Assembly (NCBI GenBank): GCA_946186185.1
Contig: CAMHMJ010000006.1
Span: forward strand, 44,939-108,938
DNA from: an uncultured Treponema sp.
GTDB lineage: Bacteria > Spirochaetota > Spirochaetia > Treponematales > Treponemataceae
Direction: 5' to 3'
Length of the DNA: 64,000 nucleotides
The notes beneath the pieces were generated by a model, which saw nothing but the letters and a program-made list of their open reading frames with translations, ran no database searches and had not been told where the DNA came from. Each line of letters begins with the position of its first letter. Position 1 is the stretch's first letter. The translations under genes were made by a program, and so were the position numbers. Below, one piece after another: positions 58,305-64,000 of this stretch.

Positions 58305-59747
58305 ATGACTATTGATTCTATACTTGTATCGGATGACTCGGAAGCAGCAGCGGTAGTTTCAATTGCCAATGATTCAGAGCTTGATGAGTCTCGTAAGCAG
58401 CAGGCTACCATCGATTTTAAGATGGTTACTTTCTCGCTTTCCGGAAAGGATTATGCCATCGATATCATGTATGTAAAGGAAATTGCAAAAGCAGGACATT
58501 TTACTTTTGTTCCAAATGTTCTGCCTTTCGTTGTCGGAGTATATAACCTTCGTGGTGAAATTATTCCGATTCTCGATTTGCGTCTTTTCTTCAATATCGA
58601 TGTTGTAAAAAAGAGTAAGTCTGCACTGGAAAACCTTTTGATTCTTACCGTTGGAGAACAGACCTTCGGAATCATCGTAGACAAAATCGACAAGGTTGTT
58701 GGTGTTCAGAAGAGCTCTATTCAGCCTCCGCATGCGCTTTTCAGTGATGTAAATGTAAATTACATTTCCGGTGTTGTTGAAAGCAATAGGAGACTTTACA
58801 TTCTCCTTGATATTGAGCGCATTTTCTCAAAGGAAACAATTGAAAATAACCAGCAGTCCATTCAGCCGGTAAAAGCTGCTAATGTCAGCGTAAAGCTTCC
58901 AAAGGCTTCTGCCAGCGCTCCTTCTGCTGCAGTAAAAGTTGAAGCTGCACCTGCAAAGGCTGCTGCCGCTTCGGTTTCTGCACCTGCTTCTCAGGAAAAC
59001 AAAGAAGACGAACAGAACTATAAATTCATAGTTGAAGCTCTTAAAAATTACAAGAAATATAATGTTTCTGACATAAACGAGAGCTGGGTTCGTCATCGCT
59101 TTGAAGAATGGAAAAAGGAACGCTCAAAGGACAAGATTCAGATTCAGTCAGATTCTGACGCATCTCTTTTCCTTCAGTCCTTCTGGTCAACCTGTACCGA
59201 TTCCTGGTGGACAAAGGAATTTGCAGATTCTGTATACAATCTCCTGCCTGATAACAGTGCAAAGCAGATTGTTGTCTGGAATCCGGGCTGCGGAAAGGGT
59301 ACTGAGACATACTGTCTTGCCTGTGTTCTTGCAAAGCGCTATCCGGATTCGAAAATCAGGATTTATGCTCAGGATATCGATTTGCTGAATGTATCAAACG
59401 CTCCTTTGCTCACTGTTCCTGAACGAGAAGCATCCGGCTGGCTTTCTCCGTACCTTTCAAAGAATGCTTCCGGAAAAGATACTTTTACAAAAGAAATAAA
59501 AGATAGTATAATGTTTGAATATCATGACTGTCTGCATACGAACGCACTTCCTATGACGGATATTATTTTCGCCCGGGATTTGCTTTCTTTCATCGATGTG
59601 TCAGTCCTGAAGAATGTAATTACCGATTTTGAAGAAAAATTAAAAGGTAATGGCTGTCTTATAATTGGAGAGAACGAGGAAATTGAAAAATTCTCGGACT
59701 TTATAGAAAACTCAGTAGGTTCGCTTACAGCGTACAAAAAACAATAA
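58305..59747 (+). CDS. CheW fused to a CheR-like domain
   Basis: Residues ~35-175 are a CheW domain that couples receptors to CheA: KMVTFSLSGKDYAIDIMYVKEIAKAG, GVYNLRGEIIPILDLR and YISGVVESNRRLYILLDIERIF. An Ala/Pro/Val-rich linker (~190-235) joins it to a CheR-type methyltransferase fold (~245-480): IVVWNPGCGKGTETYCLACVLA matches the SAM loop and IRIYAQDIDLLNVSNA the following strand, while DIIFARDLLSFID replaces the usual CRN motif. The N-terminal receptor-binding helices of CheR look shortened, so methylation is uncertain. The fusion is a known treponemal feature. AGGT lies before the ATG, nine bases past cheA. Confidence 0.9.
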   Translation: MTIDSILVSDDSEAAAVVSIANDSELDESRKQQATIDFKMVTFSLSGKDYAIDIMYVKEIAKAGHFTFVPNVLPFVVGVYNLRGEIIPILDLRLFFNIDVVKKSKSALENLLILTVGEQTFGIIVDKIDKVVGVQKSSIQPPHALFSDVNVNYISGVVESNRRLYILLDIERIFSKETIENNQQSIQPVKAANVSVKLPKASASAPSAAVKVEAAPAKAAAASVSAPASQENKEDEQNYKFIVEALKNYKKYNVSDINESWVRHRFEEWKKERSKDKIQIQSDSDASLFLQSFWSTCTDSWWTKEFADSVYNLLPDNSAKQIVVWNPGCGKGTETYCLACVLAKRYPDSKIRIYAQDIDLLNVSNAPLLTVPEREASGWLSPYLSKNASGKDTFTKEIKDSIMFEYHDCLHTNALPMTDIIFARDLLSFIDVSVLKNVITDFEEKLKGNGCLIIGENEEIEKFSDFIENSVGSLTAYKKQ

Positions 59748-59760
59748 ATAGGAGTTATTA

Positions 59761-60243
59761 ATGAGAGTAGAGTATATTAATCCTTTCGTTGAAACTTCCT
59801 ACAGGGTTCTGAAGGAAGTTTTAGGCGGAGCGGATGTAAAACGAGGAAACCTTTACTTGAAGTCGACAGCTATGCCTGTAATGGGTGTTGCAGCTCTTGT
59901 TGGTCTTGCAGGAGACGTTGAAGGTCGTGTTCTTTTTGATATGACTATGGAAACTGCCTTGAATATTGCAAGCCGAATGAATGGTGAAGAGCTCAAGGAA
60001 TTTGATGATCTTGCAAAAGCAACTATCAGTGAGCTTGCAAACCTGATTACTGCTCAGGCAGTAACAAAATTGCACGAGCTTAATTTTAAGTTCGACCTTA
60101 CACCACCGGCTCTTTTTGCTGGACAGAAGATGGAAATTGCTGCTTTGGGCGGCACTTCAGAAAATGTAGAGGCACTTATCGTTCCTCTTATTACAGAATG
60201 TGGAAAAATTGAAGTAAACGTAGCAATACGTGAGCGTGCATAG
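59761..60243 (+). CDS. cheX: Chemotaxis phosphatase CheX
   Basis: Dephosphorylates CheY-P, replacing CheZ in spirochaetes. The ~160-residue protein has the family N terminus EYINPFVETSYRVLKEVLGG and the catalytic helix FDDLAKATISELANLITAQAV, where Glu and Asn of the E-x-x-N motif sit (SELANL). The C-terminal half has LTPPALFAGQKMEIAAL and VPLITECGKIEVNVAIRE. AGGAG precedes the ATG 13 bases after the upstream stop. Its place between cheW/R-like and cheY fits the treponemal operon order. Confidence 0.94.
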   Translation: MRVEYINPFVETSYRVLKEVLGGADVKRGNLYLKSTAMPVMGVAALVGLAGDVEGRVLFDMTMETALNIASRMNGEELKEFDDLAKATISELANLITAQAVTKLHELNFKFDLTPPALFAGQKMEIAALGGTSENVEALIVPLITECGKIEVNVAIRERA

Positions 60244-60259
60244 ATTTTAGGAGATAAAT

Positions 60260-60694
60260 ATGAAAACAGTAACTGATTTTCCTTCAATCAACGAGCGTCC
60301 GCCGGAGGGCGTTAGGGATGATGGCTCAAATTTCAGAGTCATGATAGTTGATGACTCAATGTTCGTTGCGAAACAGCTTGGACAGATTCTTACCAGCGAA
60401 GGCTATGAAGTTGTTGCCACAGCAGCTGATGGAAAAGACGGCGTTGATAAGTACAAGGAACTCGCTCCGAATATTGATCTTGTCACAATGGACATCACTA
60501 TGCCACGTATGGATGGAATTACCGCTCTTGAGCAGATTATGGCATTTGACAAGAACGCAAAGGTTGTAATGGTTAGTGCTCTTGGAAAAGAGGAACTTGT
60601 AAAGAAATCTCTTCTTCTTGGCGCAAAGAACTACATCATCAAACCTTTGGACCGCAAAAAGGTTCTTGAAAGAATTGCAGCCTGCCTTAAATAG
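60260..60694 (+). CDS. cheY: Chemotaxis response regulator CheY
   Basis: Receiver-only protein that carries the phosphate signal from CheA to the flagellar motor. The first ~25 residues are an N-terminal extension. VMIVDDSMFVAKQLGQIL has the acidic pair; the phosphorylated Asp is in LVTMDITMPRMDGITAL near residue 80; MVSALGKEELVKKSLLLGAKNYIIKPLD holds the conserved Ser/Thr-type and Lys positions. TAGGAG precedes the ATG. An intrinsic terminator at 60716 closes the operon. Confidence 0.95.
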   Translation: MKTVTDFPSINERPPEGVRDDGSNFRVMIVDDSMFVAKQLGQILTSEGYEVVATAADGKDGVDKYKELAPNIDLVTMDITMPRMDGITALEQIMAFDKNAKVVMVSALGKEELVKKSLLLGAKNYIIKPLDRKKVLERIAACLK

Positions 60695-60715
60695 TTTTAG
60701 AACTTTTTAAGCATG

Positions 60716-60766
60716 AAAAACACCGCTTTACGATTTCTGAAAGACGAAATTCCGGCGGTGTTTTTT
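60716..60766 (+). terminator. Intrinsic terminator of the che operon
   Basis: AAAAACACCGC (60716-60726) pairs with GCGGTGTTTTT (60755-60765), followed by T-rich sequence; the loop contains a small CGATTTC/GAAAT-type stem. Confidence 0.88.
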
Positions 60767-60839
60767 ATTTAACAGGTTCTTCTTACATCTCTTTTAAATC
60801 CCCTTGACTATATCTTCGTTTTTTTAGAAAATCAGAGAT

Positions 60840-61508
60840 ATGATGCATGGGTCTATTAATCGTACTTACCTGGAAACTCTTTCATCTTCGGATTTGTCTC
60901 AAATTGCAGATGAATACGGTATTGATGTTCCTGAAAAATTAAACCGCGGCTTCCTTATTGCGGAAATTCTTGAAGCTGCTCAGGATGCTGATCTTGTTTC
61001 AGATGATTCTGAAGTAACTTTTTCTGATGAAGTTCCTGCACTTCCTGCTTCGGAACTTGTTCCAAAGTCTTATAATTCAACTGAAGTAAAAATTATGCTT
61101 CGTAATCCTGCCTGGGCGTTTATTTACTGGAATATCAGTGAGGCTGACCAGATTTCCCTTGAAAGCGCATTTGTAAGCGAAATGAAGCTCAGGGTGAATT
61201 CTTTTAGTGAAAAAGACCAGCAGAAGGCTGACGAATATTTTGATGTTCAGATTTCCAGGGAAGATAACGGGCAGTATGTTCTTTTGCCTCCGGGAAAAAA
61301 GATTTTCCGAGTAGATCTTCTGTTTAAGCTTGACGGAATTATCGATATTCTTGCGTCTTCAAATATTCTTGAAATGCCAAAAAGTTCTCCTTTCCTTGCA
61401 AATATCAGACCTGGAAAGCTTACTGGTATTACACCAATTTTAAAGGCTTCCGGAATGGAAGAGCTTTTGCTTCAGCATTATCAAAATCACAGGGAATCTT
61501 TCTCATAA
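60840..61508 (+). CDS. DUF4912-domain protein with Rho N-like helices
   Basis: Function unknown. Residues ~7-45 (TYLETLSSSDLSQIADEYG ... RGFLIAEILEAAQ) resemble the Rho N-terminal/SAP helical fold that binds nucleic acids. Residues ~75-180 match DUF4912: VKIMLRNPAWAFIYWNISEADQ, then YFDVQISREDNGQYVLLPPGKKIFRVDLLF. No signal or membrane helix. Two adjacent ATGs (60840, 60843) are possible, without a Shine-Dalgarno; TTGACT at 60804 with a poor -10 (GAAAAT, 60827-60832) would make a start-proximal promoter. It is followed by a GH57-like gene 21 bases downstream; such pairing suggests a role in polysaccharide metabolism. Confidence 0.75.
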   Translation: MMHGSINRTYLETLSSSDLSQIADEYGIDVPEKLNRGFLIAEILEAAQDADLVSDDSEVTFSDEVPALPASELVPKSYNSTEVKIMLRNPAWAFIYWNISEADQISLESAFVSEMKLRVNSFSEKDQQKADEYFDVQISREDNGQYVLLPPGKKIFRVDLLFKLDGIIDILASSNILEMPKSSPFLANIRPGKLTGITPILKASGMEELLLQHYQNHRESFS

Positions 61509-61529
61509 AAATTTCGAGCGGGTAAAAAA

Positions 61530-63122
61530 ATGGCAGAAAAAAAACTTGTACTTGTATTAAAATCTACTTCTGAATATATAAAATACAGCGGGGCAGAGGC
61601 AAAAAAATATTTACCGCAGTTAAATCGTTTTTTTGAGTCGATGAACAGTACCTATCTTCCTCTGCTGGATATGTGCGAACGCCTTGAGAATGAGAATGTA
61701 CCTTTTAAGTTTGGTCTGGTGCTTTCCCCTGTAGTCTGCACGCTTTTCGACGATGCAGAAATTCAGAATCAGTATCTTTCATGGCTTGATAACAGAATCG
61801 AAGTTGGCCGAAAAGAACTGGAAAAATCTTCTTATTCTGCAGAAATCACTGACAACGTACGACGCTGTCTTTCGTATAATCAGAAAGCAAAGGAAATCTA
61901 TACCCGCAGTAAAGGAAAATTAAACAAGAAATTCCTTGAGTTTCACAAAAAAGGTTTGATAGAACTTCTTGCAACCTGCGGAACTGATGCATTTTTGCCT
62001 CACTATAACGATATTCCTGAGGTTGTTAATGCTCAGATTGAAACCGGCTTTTTCTCATACAAGGCATTCTTTGGAGAAGTGCCGGACGGATTCTGGCTTC
62101 CTGAACTTGGCTATTACCCTGGTTCCGAAGCATTTATCCGTCAGTACGGGTTTAATTATACTATCCTTGATTCGCGCAGTTTCCTTTTTTCAGAAAATAC
62201 TCCGGAAAAAGGAATTTTTTCTCCGGCCCGATTTGAAAATTCTCTGGTTGCCTTCTGTCGCGACAACAGCACGGATTCTTTGATTTTTGATGAAGACGAA
62301 GGTTATGCCAATAATCCGCTTTTTCTTGAAACAAAGCGCGATATAGGTTTCGAACTTTCCCAGAAAGAGCTTTTGCCGTATTTTGGTAAGGATTCTCCGC
62401 GATATTCTTTGGGCTACCGTTACTGGGCCCGCTCGGAAGATGAAAAAACAGTTTACAATCAGGAAAAGGCCGGCCAGAAAGTTTCTGAGTTTGCAGAGGA
62501 TTTCCTTTCAAAAAAAGCGGAACTTCTGAACACAGCTGCTTCCCTGCTGCCGGATGAAAAAAATGTTTCTCTTCTTGTGACTCTTGATCTTGATACTTTC
62601 CGCACTGAATGGGCAGAAGGCTTGTTCTGGATTGAAAATCTTTTCAGAAAAGTGTCTTCTTTCGGTGTTTCTTTCGAACTTGCCAAGAATCTTATTGAAA
62701 ATCAGTATTCCCTTCAGAGAATAAAGCCCTGTTATGGTTCAAATACACCTCTCGGCTACGGCGAAGAACTTCTTTCAAGTAAAAATAACTGGATGATGCG
62801 TTATGTCCGCAAGGCTTCTGAGCGAATGGTAGACCTCTCTGACCGCTTCCCGGATGATACAGGCTTAAAAGCCCGGCTTTTGAACCTTGGTGCAAAAGAG
62901 CTTTTGATGGCTCAGTCTTCCGGCTGGGCAAAAATGATTGAGGATGACGATTTCCCTGAGTACGCAGAGATGCGCTTTAAGCAGAGCATAAACGATTTTA
63001 CCGCTGTTTTTGACGCTCTCGGTTCAAAAACTGTCAGCACAGAATGGCTTACAAACCTCGAAAATGCTCACCAGATTTTTCCGTGGATGAATTATAAAAT
63101 TTTCTGTAAAAAAACGTATTAA
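61530..63122 (+). CDS. GH57/DUF1957-like glycosidase-fold protein, possibly inactive
   Basis: Resembles GH57 alpha-glucan branching enzymes. SYLDNRIEVGRKELEKS-type helical region is near residue 95, and KGLIELLATCGTDAFLPHYND near 145-165 is the GH57 second conserved region. GFWLPELGYYPGSEAFIRQYGFNYTILDS near 190-215 carries the catalytic Glu region (W-L-P-E), and LLVTLDLDTFRTEWAEG near 350 the catalytic Asp region. The N-terminal H-x-H of GH57 is replaced (LVLVLKSTSEYIKY), so full activity is doubtful. About 530 residues, no signal peptide. It follows the DUF4912 gene in the same direction. Confidence 0.78.
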   Translation: MAEKKLVLVLKSTSEYIKYSGAEAKKYLPQLNRFFESMNSTYLPLLDMCERLENENVPFKFGLVLSPVVCTLFDDAEIQNQYLSWLDNRIEVGRKELEKSSYSAEITDNVRRCLSYNQKAKEIYTRSKGKLNKKFLEFHKKGLIELLATCGTDAFLPHYNDIPEVVNAQIETGFFSYKAFFGEVPDGFWLPELGYYPGSEAFIRQYGFNYTILDSRSFLFSENTPEKGIFSPARFENSLVAFCRDNSTDSLIFDEDEGYANNPLFLETKRDIGFELSQKELLPYFGKDSPRYSLGYRYWARSEDEKTVYNQEKAGQKVSEFAEDFLSKKAELLNTAASLLPDEKNVSLLVTLDLDTFRTEWAEGLFWIENLFRKVSSFGVSFELAKNLIENQYSLQRIKPCYGSNTPLGYGEELLSSKNNWMMRYVRKASERMVDLSDRFPDDTGLKARLLNLGAKELLMAQSSGWAKMIEDDDFPEYAEMRFKQSINDFTAVFDALGSKTVSTEWLTNLENAHQIFPWMNYKIFCKKTY

Positions 63123-63164
63123 TGTAGTATATTTAATGTATAGAAAATTCAGGAGGCGTTTTTA

Positions 63165-63563
63165 ATGGAAAAAGAAGAGTTTAAGGAAAAGATGAAAGGC
63201 GGATTTGATAAATTTGTCCTTTCTACAAAAAAAGCATTCGGAAAGGCTGGAAGCGCCGTTCAGGATTTCAGTGATAAAAGCGTTATCCGCATTGAAAAAA
63301 AACAGTTTGAGTCAAAGCGCGATGCTCAGTACGAAAAACTTGGTGCTTATGTAGCAGGAATTTTCCTTGCCGGGGAACGAACTACTGTATCAAAGGATGA
63401 AGAAACTGTTGCTGCTGCTCTTGCTGAGATTATAAAATTCAACGAAGAGATTAAAAACAGGGAAGAAAGCCTTGCTGCAGAAGCAAAAAAATCTTCGGAT
63501 TCTAAAGAAAGTCCAGAATCCGAGAAGACTGATTCCGAAAAATCAGAGTCTGCTTCTGAGTAA
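63165..63563 (+). CDS. Small charged helical protein, unknown
   Basis: No family recognised. 132 residues, no signal or membrane segment. Residues ~1-100 are helical and Lys/Glu-rich (KGGFDKFVLSTKKAFGKAGSAVQDFSDK), with a possible short hydrophobic patch LGAYVAGIFLAG near 60-72. The last ~30 residues are a Ser/Glu/Lys low-complexity tail (SSDSKESPESEKTDSEKSES). AGGAGG precedes the ATG at good spacing. It could be a stress- or granule-associated protein, but the sequence gives no proof. It sits 42 bases after the GH57-like gene and is followed by a terminator. Confidence 0.7.
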   Translation: MEKEEFKEKMKGGFDKFVLSTKKAFGKAGSAVQDFSDKSVIRIEKKQFESKRDAQYEKLGAYVAGIFLAGERTTVSKDEETVAAALAEIIKFNEEIKNREESLAAEAKKSSDSKESPESEKTDSEKSESASE

Positions 63564-63601
63564 TTAAGTTTCTCTGAACGAAAAATACATTTTTTTAGAT
63601 T

Positions 63602-63638
63602 AAAGCTGCGTGAATTCTAGTGTCATGCAGCTTTTTTT
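63602..63638 (+). terminator. Intrinsic terminator after the 63165-63563 gene
   Basis: AAAGCTGCGTGA pairs with TCATGCAGCTTT across a short loop, followed by a run of seven Ts. Confidence 0.88.
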
Positions 63639-63924
63639 ATTTGGGATTATCACTGTTTTTGTCCTCTATTTACCCCCTGGATAATAATTTTTTTACGAAA
63701 AAAATGTTAAATCAAAACACATTTAAAATAAAATATTGTTATATCTGCACTTTTTTTAACAATTTTTCAGCCTTTTTACCGGAAATTCTCCACTTTTTGT
63801 CCTCTTACGGCCAGTTTTTCGCCCTTTGTAGCTTTAAAAACTCAACAATTCCCCAAATTTTGTTAAAATATTTGTTATATTTGCAAAAATTCGTAAAAAA
63901 AATGAAAAAAAAATAAAATTTGTG

Positions 63925-63953
63925 TTGACACTTTTTGTTGAATGCTATATATT
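63925..63953 (+). promoter_or_regulatory. Strong consensus promoter at the window edge
   Basis: TTGACA (63925-63930), 17-base spacer, TATATT (63948-63953), preceded by A/T tracts that could act as an UP element. The 290 bases between the last terminator and this promoter are very A+T-rich and show no gene. A stable-RNA operon is a likely downstream target, but it lies outside the window. Confidence 0.75.
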
Positions 63954-64000
63954 CATTTTCACCGTCGCACGACAGAGCGACAGACGATGTTTGACAGACA

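Overview
The window looks like chromosome of a treponeme-type spirochaete of moderate G+C. Three things point there: the chemotaxis operon order cheA, cheW/cheR-like fusion, cheX, cheY; many lipoproteins and C-terminal-aromatic outer-membrane barrel proteins; and the mix of folate, histidine and aromatic genes typical of host-associated treponemes. No species is assigned. I saw no tRNA, rRNA, CRISPR array, transposase or prophage genes inside the window, although a near-perfect sigma70-type promoter at the right edge probably serves a stable-RNA operon beyond it.

Layout. 1-2.9 kb (minus): 5' end of polA and a long-chain acyl-CoA ligase. 3.1-6.5 kb (plus): a ClpP-family protease, a GNAT acetyltransferase, a DbpA-domain RNA-binding protein and a metallo-beta-lactamase-fold hydrolase. 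6.5-9.9 kb (minus): a phosphoesterase, a DUF3798-like lipoprotein and an AGCS amino-acid symporter under a glycine riboswitch. 10-12.6 kb: an EAL protein with a dead GGDEF domain. 12.6-26.5 kb (minus): RluA-type pseudouridine synthase, rpiA, aroD-aroE-like fusion, PASTA protein, fmt, def, AEC transporter, hisD, Na/Pi symporter, a lipoprotein and a barrel protein. 26.6-31.3 kb (plus): folD-folE2, then a membrane SpoIIE-type phosphatase and a coiled-coil protein. 31.6-35.3 kb (minus): DUF2207, LemA, SUMF1-domain protein. 35.4-38.7 kb (plus): STAS protein, gpmI, EamA transporter. 38.7-43.3 kb: a lipoprotein, a GH13 amylase and prs. 43.6-48.5 kb (minus): PcfJ-like protein, FGGY kinase fused to a HAD phosphatase, SDR oxidoreductase. 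48.8-54.3 kb (plus): diguanylate cyclase, KDG kinase, KDPG aldolase, TtcA-like protein, dapL. 54.4-55.6 kb (minus): barrel protein. 55.8-63.6 kb (plus): cheA operon, DUF4912 protein, GH57-like protein and a small charged protein.

The most striking non-coding content is two families of 100-180 bp structured intergenic elements (here called A and B). They have different cores but share the same nested terminal inverted repeats: an inner AAAATTGGC/GCCAATTTT pair and an outer arm related to GAATNNNGAGTTT. At least eight complete copies and several broken ones occur in this window. Their internal stems differ between copies by compensating base changes, and the outer arms differ from copy to copy yet remain complementary within each copy. 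They look like non-autonomous mobile or regulatory elements under selection for structure.

The second pattern is in promoters. About ten genes, including cheA, dapL, the KDG kinase, hisD, the Na/Pi symporter and the PASTA gene, have a recognisable -10 hexamer ending only 6-9 nt before the start codon and no Shine-Dalgarno sequence, so their transcripts are predicted to be leaderless. Other genes have clear Shine-Dalgarno sites. A third pattern is Ser/Gly/Thr-rich low-complexity insertions inside otherwise ordinary enzymes.
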